64,000 bases of DNA from Macrophomina tecta (lineage: Eukaryota > Ascomycota > Dothideomycetes > Botryosphaeriales > Botryosphaeriaceae), in the NCBI GenBank assembly GCA_024180945.1, contig JAKSGN010000041.1, forward strand, positions 1,922,001 through 1,986,000, written 5' to 3'. The position numbers and the translations under genes were made by a program. The notes under the pieces are model-generated. The model ran no database searches, was not told the origin of the DNA, and was given only the letters and a program-made list of their open reading frames with translations. How positions within the stretch are numbered: position 1 is the stretch's first letter; every line of letters begins with the position of its first letter. Shown here piece by piece: positions 10,412 through 22,379 of the stretch.

Positions 10412-11828
10412 TCACTTCTCAGCCCAACGTCTTTCACGGAGGGGCTTTTCGCCAGTGCGAGTATTGAGCAGCTCTGCTTTCCATGCCCAATATTCGCCTA
10501 GGCGGATCTCGGCGTAACTGGCATAGTCGAAATCAATTTGGCTGATCTTGGCTTGAATCAAGGCCCAGATGCCCCAGTAGAAGCCAGGTACGCCGCGGAA
10601 GTCATCGACTTCACTGAAGAGCTGGTCGGCCTTGGCATCGATTTCGGGTTGGGTCCAGGGCTGAGATTGGTGCGAGCTGTAGGAAGAGACATACTCGCGT
10701 ATAAAGTCACGGCGCTCTGAACGGGTGGGCAGGCAGTTGAAGTCGCAGTCGAAGCCACCCCATTCGGCAAAGTGGTTACTGATGTCAAAGGCGGCGGGAG
10801 CGGGGGTGGCGTACTCATAATCAATAAAGTCAACGCTCACAGCATCGATGGACGAGTCGGTCGCATTGGATTCGGCGGTGGAGGCGGGGGATTCACCGGA
10901 TGACGGTTGGGGCTCGATGATGACGTTGCCCGAGAGCAGGTCGCAATGGCAGAAGACAAGTGGGTTTGTGCTGATGCCGGGGGTCGAGCTCAGGCGGGCG
11001 ACAAGCCAGACCAACTCCTGCTGTAGAGTGGATTTACGCTTCTGCTCAGCATCGGTCGCGTGGGGCAAAGCGTGGATCCACTTCTGCATGACGGTCCAGA
11101 GGTTGGGCGACGGCTTGTCTGGAGTGATGTTGTCGGCGGCCTCGAGCCAGGAAGCCTTGCGGCGGTGGGCGCGGTCATTTGGCGGGCTGGCGTTGGAGTG
11201 GTCGGAAGGGATCTCGGTGATCAGGTAGGAGATGGGCAGTGTCGCGTGCCACTGGCCAAGGCGACGGGCAACACCGCGCCAGACTTCGGGACGGCGGAGA
11301 TCTGGCGGGGCGCACACGGAGCCCTCGATGAACTTGTACAGCAGGCCGTTTTCAAAGCGAGCAAGGAGCGGGGGCGCGAGCTTGTGGCGGGCGAGCAAGG
11401 AGTGGGAGCGCGTCTCTCCTGGAGCGGGATGAGTGTGAGCAGCAGCCTGCGGGGTACGAGGCGGGGCGGGGCGGGACGGGACGGAGACCAACTTTCTCTG
11501 TCAATGAGGACGTCGGTGCCGCGGCCGTAGGCTCTCATGAGCACGGCCTCGCGGTCTATCTGTTCATCGGACAGGCCGGGCAGGCGGTTGACGGCCTTGA
11601 AGAGCTGGGGGACGAGGCGTTCAGCGCGGGGACGGCGGCGGGAGTTTTGGCGGGTGCGTGCCTTTGACGTACAGTGTTTGTGATGCCGTCGGTGAAGCGG
11701 ACGAAGTCAATGGAATCCTGGTGTTGCTTCCACTCGGGGCGCAGAGCCAGGACCAGCTGCAGGGCCGAGTCGTGCGAGTTGGCGCTGTCGTAGCGCAGCG
11801 GAATGAAGGGAAGGGCGTCGTGGTCCAT
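10412..11828 (-). CDS. EKI1: Ethanolamine/choline kinase
   Basis: Three exons on the minus strand: 11828-11673, 11604-11493 and 11418-10412 (424 aa). The product phosphorylates ethanolamine (or choline) with ATP, the first step of the CDP-ethanolamine branch of phospholipid synthesis. Visible motifs: VRFTDGITN at the nucleotide-binding loop, VLMRAYGRGTDVLIDRE in the N lobe, the Brenner/phosphotransferase loop HCDLLSGN (catalytic Asp), and the metal-binding IDYEY followed by the family C-terminal pattern ISNHFAEWGGFDCDF. WGIWALIQAKISQIDFDYASYA closes the C lobe as in ethanolamine kinases. A 17-residue Ser-rich insertion follows the HCDLLSGN loop. Ethanolamine is favoured over choline as substrate by overall pattern, but the sequence alone does not settle it. 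Confidence 0.92.
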
Positions 11829-12788
11829 GGGGGGCGGGCAGGCGGGCGGGCAGGCGAGAGAGAAGGCGGGGAGTGGGTGAGAAGGGGCTTTCTCGCAGGC
11901 GTGGGCAAAGAGCGCGGGTCACGGCACGGCTTTCATGTGAAGTGATGTCGGCCCAGGGGCCAGGGACAGGGTGCAGTCAAGACGGCCAGTGCGCAGATCT
12001 GGCTCGCGGGCTCCGCCTGGCACACTCCAGGATGGCGTGGGAGAGAATGGAGCAAGCCAGGCACAGGGCGCTCGCCGCGGCGGCCCCAGTGACGGCGTTG
12101 TGGTCGCTCCCTCACTTCCGCCGCGGCGCAAACACCACGTCGAAAAAGCTCGCTCGCACGTCGAATGGCGCAAGGTGGCCGTCGCCAACTGCGGCGCTAT
12201 GCCGGGCACGACGAGCTGGACTTTGCTCGAGCGGGCAGCTGGCGTGTTGGAGGCACGCTAGCGGAGGCTTGAACGGGCCTAACCGTTGCGCCCCGCCGAG
12301 GCCTGCGTAAGGGTCCCTCTGGCTGGCTGCAGAGACGCGATGCAGACCGACCGGGCAAGTGCCACGGCAGGAAGCGTGGCTGCCTCGACTGCCCCACAAG
12401 CAACAGCCTCCAGTCTTGCTCGACGCAGGTCCGCCACGACGCCCAGACAAACGGCATCCTCGCCAGCTCGGCCCCTGCAATGCGCACGTGCGCAGTTGGC
12501 CGCACCGGTCATCACTGTCCGCGTGCTCGCCATCCACATCCGACCCCGACTGTCCTCCGTCCCAGACCTGCAGCATCGCAGGGCCATCTGCCACCGGACC
12601 TCCCTCTTGAGCACCCTGCTCGGTCACGTGTGCTATCATCTGCCCTTATCATGCTGCACGCCACTGCCCCCCGATTTCCGCGGATCGGGCAAGATGAGCT
12701 GGGGAAGCTATATCAGCTCTGCCCATGCGTTCCTATTGCATCGTCATGATGTCCCGCCGGTCCCGCTGGGTTCCAACGGGTCTTCCAA
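11829..12788. promoter_or_regulatory. Divergent intergenic region
   Basis: About 960 GC-rich bp between the kinase start (-) and the CLC start (+). Long open frames here are antisense chance frames with no family resemblance. Presumed to carry both promoters. Confidence 0.5.
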
Positions 12789-15383
12789 ATGGCACAATCC
12801 CATCCCACTCCTACCGAGCGCACATCCCTCCTCCGAGACGATGATATCAGTTCGGCCGTCTCCAAGGATGAGCAACAGCTGATGGCCGCGAGCGTTGTTG
12901 GCGAGCGTTTGCCATACAATGACTACACCACTATCGACTGGATGCATGATTTGGTCAAGGACTCTTATCGCTATCGGAGCATCCATTCAAAAAAGGGCCT
13001 GCGCTACAGAGCAGTAGCTGCCTTCGACTCTTGCTCTGGATGGATTGCCGTCGCTATCATAGGCTCCATCACTGCCTGCGTCGCCTTTGTCGTTGATGTT
13101 GCCGAAGCCACCGTTTCCGACTGGAAGCTTGGTTATTGCACCACAAACCCTTTTCTCAGCCAAGAAGCTTGTTGTGCTGGCAAAACTCCTCTCCTGCCGT
13201 CCTCCGAGCTCGCCGAGCAATGCGATACCTTTCGTGCCTGGTCTGACAAGTACTGGGCATCCTTCGCCCTCTACGTTGCCTGGGCGCTGGCATTCGGCAT
13301 CGTATCCTCGGGCGCCACCATGCTGACAAAACGCGCTCTACCAACCGTTACTGCAAGAAACGGAGACAAGCTAGACAACGATACTTCTTCTCACCCTGTT
13401 GCTTCTGGAAAAGTCATGTACATGGCTGCCGGTAGTGGTATTCCCGAGATCAAAACCATCCTTTCCGGCTTCGTGATCCCCAATTTCCTGGACTTGAAGG
13501 TCTTGCTGGTCAAGGCCTTTGGATCTATCTTTGCCGTGGCTACTGGCATGTGCCTGGGAAAAGAAGGCCCTTTCGTCCATATTTCCACCTGTGTCGGCTC
13601 CCTTGTCTGCAGCCTATTTCCCAAATACAAGGACAATGGCAGGAAAATGCGGGAGATGTTGTCCGCTGCATGCGCATCCGGTTTAAGCGTGGCATTTGGC
13701 GCACCTATCGGTGGCGTTCTTTTCAGTTATGAGGTGAGCTCAAGTTGTTGATTGCTTGTTACCGTCCTCGAAGCAATCACAGCTCCTGTCAATTTTCGCC
13801 CCTCCACGATGGGTTTCTTGGACAATGTGTTGACATAAGGTACAGGAAATCAGCACTTACTTTCCTCGGAAAGTTTTATGGCGCGCATTCCTGTGTTCTT
13901 TGTTTGCGTCAGTAATCATGAAGCACTTGAATCCTAACGGTACTGGGAAACTCGTCCTTTTCGAAACAAATTACGGGACTTCGTACCGTGCAAGTCACTA
14001 TGTCATCTTCGCCATCCTCGGAATTGCGGGCGGCCTGTTTGGAGGTATTTTCTGCAAAGCCAATTTCAGCTGGTCCAGATGGTTCCGGCAATTCCCACTG
14101 ATCAAAAATCACCCGGTCCTCGAAGTCGGCCTAGTCGTTCTCGCTACAGCATTGTTACAATTTCCCAACCCGTTGACTAGGGATCCAGGTGACATAATTC
14201 TCAAAAAACTTCTGGTCGATTGCCGCAATGAGGAATCAGCTGCATCCTTTGTCTGCCGGAACGAAGCAAGGACCGATGATGGATGGTATTACATCGGCTG
14301 GTTGGTCCATGGCCTGATCGCGAAACTTGTCCTCACGATAGTCACTTTTGGTACAAAAGTACCATCCGGAGTCATCATACCTGCTTTGGACGGTGGGGCT
14401 TTCTTTGGCCGCCTCATCGGGCAATGCATTACCTCGGTTTCTCCCGGAATCTTTGCCATGGTCGGTGCTGCAGCTTTCCTTGCTGGAGTAAGCCGGATGA
14501 CAATCTCTTTGGGTGTCATTATGTTTGAGGTACAGTTACCTCTGGCCGCAGAACAGTTCTCCCAAATACTGACGTGAGGATCAGCTTACCGGAGAACTCG
14601 AATACATCATTCCCCACATGATAGCGATCCTCATCGCGAAGTGGACAGCCGACGCCATCAGCAGCGACGGCGTGTATGATCTTGCACAAACTGTCTTGGG
14701 CCATCCATTCCTAGACAACGATCATGCACTCAAGCTCGTCCAAGCGTACGGAACTTCAACGAAGCACACTGCAGGGACCTCCGTTTCCAACAATGCAGAC
14801 GCAAATCCAGCACTCGTTGAAATCCTCATTCCGCCGGCGCGGACTATGAATGAAATCACTGTGGAAGTGCCTCCGAGCAATACAGTCCCCAAGGCAATTC
14901 TGGAAGAGAAACTCAGCCAGTTGCATGCTAGAGGTTTGATGGATGCTGGGCTTGTACTTGTGCAGGATGGTATGCTCCAGGGCTATCTGGCCGGTATGTA
15001 TTAGTGAAACCTGCCTTTCTGTGCCACATGGCTAATAGCGGATATTCACAGAAGCAGAACTGGAGTACGGGATCCGCGAGCTTAGTGTGGCGTTCAGTGG
15101 AGATGTCGAGGTCCGGCTATTTGACGATGCCGTCGAACTTGGAGATGACGAGGAACAAAATGCGGCCCTAGCACACAGATCAAGCATCACTCTGGACCTA
15201 TCCGGATTCGTGGACAGGACGCCACTGACTTTGTGTTCCAAGGCACCGCTGGAATATGCCGTTGAGATGTTTGGCAAATTGGGCCTGAGGTATCTTTGTG
15301 TGACCGAAGAGGGGAGCGGTAAGCTTCTTGGAGTAGTTATCAAAAAGCGGCTAGTTGCGTATTTGGAAACTCTTCATAAGTAA
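12789..15383 (+). CDS. CLC-family chloride channel/transporter with CBS pair
   Basis: Four exons, 12789-13733, 13846-14529, 14585-14993 and 15052-15383 (789 aa). An N-terminal cytosolic stretch with a TERTSLL acidic-dileucine-like signal precedes the helical core. CLC hallmarks: GSGIPEIKT at 215-223 (Ser at the central anion site, as in chloride rather than nitrate carriers), GKEGPFVH at 257-264 (gating Glu259 present) and KVPSGVIIPALDGGAFFGR in the second half. Two CBS domains occupy the C terminus (LIPPARTMNEITVEV..., DLSGFVDRTPLTLCSKAPLEYAVEMF...). At the position of the exchanger proton glutamate an ungapped reading places His366 (ASHYVIFAILGIAGGL). It probably sits in Golgi, vacuolar or plasma membranes; related to but not clearly the ortholog of yeast Gef1. 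Confidence 0.93.
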
Positions 15384-15686
15384 CATTTAGAAAGCAATAA
15401 AGCCACGGAGGGAGACACAACAGAGCACCGAAAAAAAAAGGAGATACGAAATCCAACAAAAGCGAAGGGAAGATGAAGTCTAGATATCCTAGAAAGGCGT
15501 TCCTGAGGCAACATGCAGCCGATTCTCCCTGGACTCTTCATTTATGCTTTGACCACAAGTTCGGATATCCTCCGCGGCATTGTTACTTTCTCTTGACTAG
15601 GATCAATGGAAAATCTTTAAATGGTGGAAATTATGAACAAAGCAGTATGTCAGAAGATAGAGCAGTTTTTCAATAGCTCTCGCAAT
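15384..15686. other. Convergent intergenic region
   Basis: Short spacer between the CLC stop (+) and the lipase-like stop (-), A-rich at 15431-15441. Presumed 3' UTRs; nothing else seen. Confidence 0.5.
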
Positions 15687-17162
15687 TCACAGCTTCTGGC
15701 TGCGCGGACCGTTGCCGTTGCCGTTATTCCCATTTCCCAACATCTTCAAATATTGAGGACTCAAAACTCGCTTCTCTTCATCTGGAAGGGCATTCCACTG
15801 TTTCCGCTCTGCTTCTTCATTTTGACTCCATAAACGCAGCTGCTTTGAAAGCCAATCTGCGCTGTGATCTGCCGTCTTACCGACTGCCTCCATGGGGATG
15901 AGATGGCCTACGCCATCCAAGGTAACCTCGGCAACACGACCCTCAGGAGCGCCACCACTGCCACCGATCCCAACACCGGTAGCATTCATCTTGTCGGCGC
16001 GAAACTCAGGAGCGGATAATTCGGAAGTTTCGCCAAAGATATAGAGAACTGAGGGACGTAGGAGTGGCAGCAATTGGAAGGTGATGACTGACTCGGCGCG
16101 ATAGAAAGGTGATTGTGGGACAGCAGCGTCTGGGCTGAAATCAGGATGAGTATGCTTGTTACGGTTGCCGGTGCTGGTTGCGATAAGTTCAGGCTCAGTT
16201 TGCGGATCAGACAGGGGGTCAAAGTTGGCCCTGACAAAGGTGAAGACCTCCTGATGCTTGGTTGTGGTAAGAGTTACACGAGACTCTGAAGTTGGCGATG
16301 GCGTCAGGGTTGGCTCAGCAGTGGTCGTGGTTGCAGCTGAATTTGCGGACTTCTCCGGAGAAGGGAAGATAGCAGTGGGTAGGTCGCGCAATCCGTACCT
16401 AATCCACAGCTCCAGTACGCGAGGATCCCAACTCTGGTAGAATTTGTTTTTCTTGAAGGATTCGGCAGCAGCTTGGCGAGAAGGCCAGATATCACGGCGA
16501 CGTGCGGATGCAGCAGCGAGATCCCCGTTCCCGCTCTTCGTGCATCTTCGCTGGATGACAGGATCGATCAAGACGAGAGTCTCGAAGAGACGTGGATGCA
16601 TTAGGGAGAGGTTGACAAGATTGTTGCCTCCCATACTGTGGCCAACGCCGACAAGAGGACGGATCATTTGGTCGCGGAAAGTGTTGATCATGTGTAGCAG
16701 GTCGCGAGGGTGATCAAACCAGCTAGCTACAAGGAGTCAGGTCAGCCGTCAGTGACCAAGGTGAATTGAGGGCAGACCAACGGTCATTGCCAAGCTTGTA
16801 TTCGTTCATAGCACCACTGGCGCCCTGGTGAGCAACATCCGCTATCCAAATGCTGCGAATGGAAAACCCCGAAGATTTGGATCGATGGAGCAACTCCTCC
16901 CACAGTGGCTCGTATAGCTCCTTTCCCGAGGATCAGCAAGATTCTTCTTGGGGCGCGCTCCACATACCTTTGGGAAGCCGTTTGCATGGGCGGCAATGAT
17001 GGTTACGTCGCCAGGTTTGGGACGTGGGTTCTCTTTCGGAATGTATTGCTTGACAGCGAGCTGGAGAAGCTCCTCTTGATCATGTGCAGTGGCACGAGCG
17101 TAGCCACGGATATGCTGGCATGGTAGAGTATGCTCCTTAATGTGGAAGGGAAGATTGGACAT
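15687..17162 (-). CDS. LPX1: Peroxisomal lipase-like alpha/beta hydrolase (LPX1 type)
   Basis: Three exons: 17162-16968, 16920-16782, 16726-15687 (457 aa). Alpha/beta-hydrolase features: the N-terminal strand VTIIAAHANGFPKELYEPLWEEL with HANG at the oxyanion position, IADVAHQGASG, then the nucleophile elbow GVGHSMGG (Ser142), LIDPVIQ, and a C-terminal GVGHLIPME giving the catalytic His. The last residues are R-S-Q-K-L. QKL is the unusual type 1 peroxisomal targeting signal known for Saccharomyces Lpx1, so a peroxisomal matrix location is likely. A Ser/Thr/Pro-rich insert lies at about residues 215-240. Role inferred: triacylglycerol lipase or phospholipase activity inside peroxisomes. The start at 17162 was chosen; an in-frame ATG at 17210 would add 16 residues. 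Confidence 0.88.
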
Positions 17163-17873
17163 GTCTGGAGGCAAGATGCACCTGAAATGGGAGCTGGTGG
17201 CGATAAACAATGTAGCAGAAGGGCACGTGGTACCCAGATATGCAAAGACAGGAAAGAAACAAGCCTGAGGTTATGCTGAAGCGCAGCTGTGGGATACTAT
17301 GAGGAGCGACATGTGGAGGTACGAGCTGAGCAGCAGATAGCGAGGCACCACTGCCGAGCCGAGCGAGCATCACGCGAACGGGCCGAGGTTATGTGCTGTT
17401 CGTCCAATGATTGGCATTCGCCGCCTCTGGTTCAGTGAGAAACCACCGCAGAGGCCCACGACTGCGAGCATTCGAGGGCTTGGTGACGCCGGAAGTGAAT
17501 GCAGCCGCGACAGAGAATAAGGGCGTCAACTGTGCAGCATCGGCTGTTATTGCGAAGGCACCGCCGGGGACAGGCCAGCTCTACCGTGAAAGCAGTTGGG
17601 CTGGCTCGATGCCGATCAAAGCGCGGTGAATTGCTTCACTGTGGCAACATGTTCAAGCGGGCTTTGACGAGCGAGAATGTGTGAGAGGATGAGGGTGTTG
17701 CAAAGTGGAAGCGATGGTGAATTGGGGCTCACGTGCGCGCGGTGCTAGCGCGTTTCTTGCAGCGCGTCACCGGTGCTGCCCGTGGAGGCGGGCGGCGGCA
17801 GCGACACAACATCTCCGTCCGGCGCGTCCATCGCTCTTCTTCGCTCGCCGCCTGCGCTTCCTTGCAGCACACA
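17163..17873. promoter_or_regulatory. Divergent intergenic region
   Basis: 711 bp between the starts of the lipase-like gene (-) and the BRCT gene (+). Open frames here are short and without family resemblance. Presumed shared promoter region. Confidence 0.5.
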
Positions 17874-20664
17874 ATGGCTGACGACACGGCTATGGATGTT
17901 GATCCCCAAGCCGGCGTCTTCGCCTCTGTCACCTTTGCCGTTGTTCTTCGTGCTGACCTTACCCCGGAACGCGCTCAAGATGTTCGTCGCGCCGCCATCC
18001 TCGCCTTGCCAGAGCTGTGCGCTGACCAACCCTGCAGATTCGCTGTCTCCTGGAAGGAAATGGCGCTACATATGTGCCCCTCAATCCTCAAACAGAGCGC
18101 GTAGAGAAAATCACCGACTACACCCATATCATCGCCAGCACCTCCGACTTCCCCGATTACTTCCTCGCTCTCGACCACTTCGTCCACGTGGTGAAGCCGC
18201 AATGGATCGACGAAAGCCTCCTCAGAGGCAAGCCCGTGAATCCACGCTCCTACAGTCCTGATCCTTGCCTTTTCATGTCTGACGTCATTGTAACCTGCGC
18301 CAACAACATACCTGAAGGTGACAGGGAGGCCATCATCGGCGGCGTCTTGGCCATGGGAGGGCAACACTCAGGCGTCGTCACAAAGATGACCTCACATCTT
18401 GTCGCGCTTGACGTGGAAGACCCAAAGTGTGATCTTGTCCGCGCAAAGAATCTCAGATGCAAGATCATCCTGCCGCACTGGTTCGTACAGTTTCCGCTTC
18501 CTCGTGTGCTGTGCTCACAGACTACAGGTTCGATGACTGCCTGAAGCTAGGCAGGAAGATTGTCGAGACACCCTACGAATTCCCAGACCCCCAGATACTC
18601 TCTCGCGACCCCACTGCTCCAATCGCCCACTATCCCAGCGAAGCCATCAAGGACGCCACTAATCCGACCCCGCATGCTCTACCAACCCCCGTCAGCTTCT
18701 CGTCACCAAATACAATACGTACATTAGATGTCTTTGCTGGCAAGAAGCTGATGCTCTCAGACGATTTGAATCTCAGCTCCCGCATGCGCCACACCATCGA
18801 GGACCTTGTACGCGCTGGCGGTGGTTCAGTGGTGACCAAGGTGGCTGATGCGGATACCTACGTTTGTGCATATCGCGATGGAGACGACTACGTGAGCACG
18901 TCGCGGGCGGGCAAAGAAGTGGGCAATCTATCGTGGCTTTACTACCTCATTACGCACAACATCTGGACCTCGCCAATGCGTCGCCTCCTGCACTACCCCA
19001 TACCACGCAATGGCGTCCCCGGTTTCGAAAAATACAGGATCAGCATTTCAAACTACGTCGGAGAGGCCAGGGTGTACCTCGAAAACCTCACCAAAGCCTG
19101 CGGTGCCGAGTTCACCAAAACCTTCCGCCAGGACAACACCCATCTGGTCACAGCCCATTCTCAGAGTGAGAAGTGTGCTGCTGCACAGGAATGGGGCGTT
19201 CACCTTGTGAATCACATGTGGCTCGAGGAGAGTTATGCTAAGTGCAAGGAGCAGTCGCTAACTAACACGCGTTACACCCATTTTCCGGCCCGCACGAATC
19301 TTGGCGAAGTGGTGGGTCAGACTCAAATCGACCGGGAGGCCGTGGAGAAGTATTTTTTCCAACAGAAAACTGCCGAGAAGACCAAGAAGGGCGGTCACGC
19401 AAAGTCGAAACTTTCAGAGGTCATGGACACTATGACAGCAAAGGATGTAGTCGACGCGCACGAAAATGGGCCAACGCGTGCAGCGCCCTTAGATATGAAG
19501 TCTAGACGTGGTGTCAGCGACAGTGCTCCTGTTGGGACACCCACGCGTGCAGATGATGGCAAAGAAAATGAGACACCGTCTACAGGTCGTGGGGCGAAAA
19601 GCAAGGCGTTGTCGAAACTTCATGATCTTGCTCCGGACATTGCTCAATACGAGAAGGAGTTGAAGAGAAAGGGGGGTGTCATCTATGGCGGGAAAAGGGT
19701 TGTTGAGGATGATGAGAGGGGAAAGAGAATGCAAGCGGGTAAGAGGTCATTGGACCCGGACGACGAGGACGAAAGAAATACCAAACCCCATGCCAAAAAA
19801 GCAAAAGCCGAAGACTCCTCTGTTGGACATTATCTTATGCTTTCTGGCGATAACCGATGGGTGGACAAGCCGAAGAAAGAGGCTGAAGACAAGGTAAGCG
19901 AAGTTAATGTTCACCTGGTGTATGCATAATCGGGCTGAGCTGATACCCTGAGGCAGAACAAACTTCGCGCACTGGGAATTCATGTTACTCAGAATCCGGA
20001 AGAAGTCACGATTCTTTGCGCTCCCAAAATTGTTCGCACTAAGAAATTTGTAGCGGCATTGTCTAACGCTCCATCTGTTGTATCTACAGAGTTCCTGGAC
20101 TATTGTTTGAAGAAGAAAGAGGTTCCTCCGGCCACAAAGTTTCTGCTCCGCGATAAAGACGGCGAGAAGCGACAAGGAATAAAACTCTCAGAATCAATTG
20201 CCAGAGCGGAACAGAACCACCGACAACTATTGAGTGGCTGGCAGATCTTTGTAACAGAGAAGGTAAATGGTGGGTTTGAGACATTTAGGGATATAATCAC
20301 AGCCAACGGGGGAATATGCCTACTATGGAAAGGTCGCGCGACAGCTGTCTCGAAGCGCAGGAATGCCAAAGTTGATCCGGAGGGGGACACGGCAATGCAG
20401 TCGGACCCTGCATCGGATGATGAACTGGAGATGAACCGTTCCAACGATGAGGGCGACACGCTCTACCTCGTATCGAGCACCGAACCAGAGGATGCCAAAC
20501 TCTGGTCAAAATTCCGGGATGTAGCAAAGAAGGCGGACATGAAGCCTCGGATTGTAAGGCCGGATTGGATCCTATTCGTTGCCATGTCGCAGATGATTTA
20601 CTTTGACGATCGTTGGGAGCTCAGCGAAGTTGATTTGGCAAATACGAAGAGCATGAAACGCTAG
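17874..20664 (+). CDS. RTT107: Multi-BRCT DNA-damage scaffold, Rtt107/Brc1 type
   Basis: Four exons: 17874-17981, 18038-18480, 18528-19893, 19957-20664 (874 aa). The order of BRCT-like units matches Rtt107/Brc1: an N-terminal cluster of four (FASVTFAVV...VKPQWIDESL; LFMSDVIVTC...KIILPHWFDDCL; FAGKKLMLSDDL...LSWLYYLITHN; FEKYRISISNYV...HLVNHMWLEESY), a Lys/Asp-rich linker (about 500-640) and a C-terminal pair (VTILCAPKIVRT...STEFLDYCL; WQIFVTEKVNGGF...VRPDWILFVA). In yeasts the C-terminal pair binds phosphorylated histone H2A and the N-terminal set recruits Slx4, Smc5/6 and Rtt101 during replication stress. The first two introns both begin GTTCGT. After the TAG stop the frame continues open for 78 codons. 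Confidence 0.9.
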
Positions 20665-21358
20665 GAGTTGATTGCGAGGTCGGGTTCTGCCATGGAAGAG
20701 AGAAAGGCTGGCGTTGGAGCGTCGGCGCAGGCGTTGTATGCGATATATTCAGGAGCATTTCATTTGGCGGGCGGGCGTGATATTAGGACAGGTCGGAATT
20801 ATGCTACACTTCCTGTTCATAAACTTCTGAATGAGACGAAGAAGCAGGAGGATCAGCGGCATGCATATCCAGAGAGCATTATTCGACGAATGCAAGATTA
20901 GTTAGAAACGACCTCGGTAAGTAGGCGCAGAGATGTTTGGACCGAGTACGTCTTCACACTACCTGTAGGGCGAGTATAATGTCGCATATTCTCAGCTTCC
21001 TCAAGTGTGGCATCACTTCATTTGGACGCTTGTCAAGACTGGGATTAGCCCTCCTTGAGGCTCAACATTTGCGTCCGAAGCAACGGAAAACGTATTAGAC
21101 TGAAAAGTGACCATGCAGTCGGACTCGACTTGCTTTCCTAAAAAGAAGCTGGTCCGATAACGTAAAGGTGACGCGTCATGTATTCGTTTCCCCGAGCCGT
21201 CCAGCACACCGCAAACCTACTTAGCAAGCCGATGCTTCCGTTTACCAAACGCCTTCACTGCAGGCATGCATGGGATATTGACAGGGACAAGATAGAAGAC
21301 ATATCAGAAAATAAAACAAAATTGAGAAATGCGTTGCTGTCATAACCTTTCTTCCACC
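20665..21358. other. Convergent intergenic region with in-frame tail
   Basis: Directly after the Rtt107 stop the same frame stays open from 20665 to the TAG at 20899-20901 (78 codons). This may be 3' UTR, a read-through tail, or coding sequence cut off by a nonsense change. The rest (20902-21358) shows nothing recognisable and holds the 3' end of the small membrane protein gene. Confidence 0.4.
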
Positions 21359-21709
21359 TCAGTAGTTTCTGGTTGACCTCCAGGGCCTCTCATCCACCAC
21401 GGTCGAGCCGCCGCGACTGCCATTCTTCCAACCGTCCCCACTGCTGATGCCGCTCGGTCTGCTCGGCATCGCTGCTGCGGGGATGCTAGTGTGCGTCGGA
21501 CTCGAGCTGTACCCCGAACCGCCAAAGTCGCTGGGCGAGTGTGGTTGGTGGTAGTCGTCCGCGGGGGGCACACTCTTCTCGAGATCTGCTGCTGCTGCTT
21601 CTTGCTGACGCTTGTCGACGCGGGAGCGCCAGAAATGGATGGCGAGGATGCCGGCGATGCCGACGCCGGTGAGGGCGATGGCTAGGATTGCCCAGGGACT
21701 GAAACTCAT
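21359..21709 (-). CDS. Small single-pass membrane protein
   Basis: 116-aa single-exon frame. An N-terminal hydrophobic helix (residues 4-26, WAILAIALTGVGIAGILAIHF) is followed by a basic stop-transfer (WRSRVDKRQQ) and a Ser/Gly/Pro-rich soluble tail. I do not recognise the family. The positive charges after the helix predict an outside N terminus and a cytosolic tail. Another small membrane protein at 33753-34199 has a similar helix-then-KRQ layout, but without clear sequence identity outside it. Confidence 0.6.
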   Translation of the reverse strand: MSFSPWAILAIALTGVGIAGILAIHFWRSRVDKRQQEAAAADLEKSVPPADDYHQPHSPSDFGGSGYSSSPTHTSIPAAAMPSRPSGISSGDGWKNGSRGGSTVVDERPWRSTRNY

Positions 21710-22379
21710 GGCGGTACTTGCTGGAGCGGGGTAGGAGGTGATGGGTGGCTGTAGCGTGGAGGAAGGGCAGAGCGGTGGAGGAGGAGCGGTGACGGTGGAG
21801 ACCGCAGAGGAGAGACGCGTAGATTTTGACGGTTCTGTGAGGAGGCAGTGTCGCAGACATCATATTCCCTAGAGAAGCAAGCATGTGAGCGACTGTGCTC
21901 CCTCTTTTGGGGATCGGGTTCTTGATGGGGTCGATGATGATATGGCGAAGCGGTAGGCCGGATGAAAGGCAACGCTATGACGTTGACGCGGTTGGGGACG
22001 ACGTAGAGAAGGGCCCGCGCGGGGTGACGGGATTGCCACTCACTTTCACCGAATGAGAATCATCTTGGAGGTTTGTCCGTACAGTCATTCCATGATTGCA
22101 GCTGGCACAATTGAGCCGGCCCCATGGTTGCCAGGCCGCTAGGTATTTAAAATAAAAAGCAGGGGCGCTAGGGTTGAGCCTCCACAGACCACAGAGAAGC
22201 CCGCGGGGGACGAGCATGACTGAACCCCACTTTGCGGTAAGAAGGACGATAGACTGAGTGACAGAATTGTACATGAGACGCACGCATCTCCACAGGCGTT
22301 TCGCCGGTGCTGCCGAGCAAGCGAGAGCACGAGCAGGTTGTATAGGTAGATCCTCCCCCCGCCTTGTTGCAACCCTCTT
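21710..22379. other. Intergenic region
   Basis: Between the start of the small membrane protein (-) and the stop of the histidine-phosphatase-like gene (-). Should hold the promoter of the former and the 3' UTR of the latter. Nothing else supported. Confidence 0.5.
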
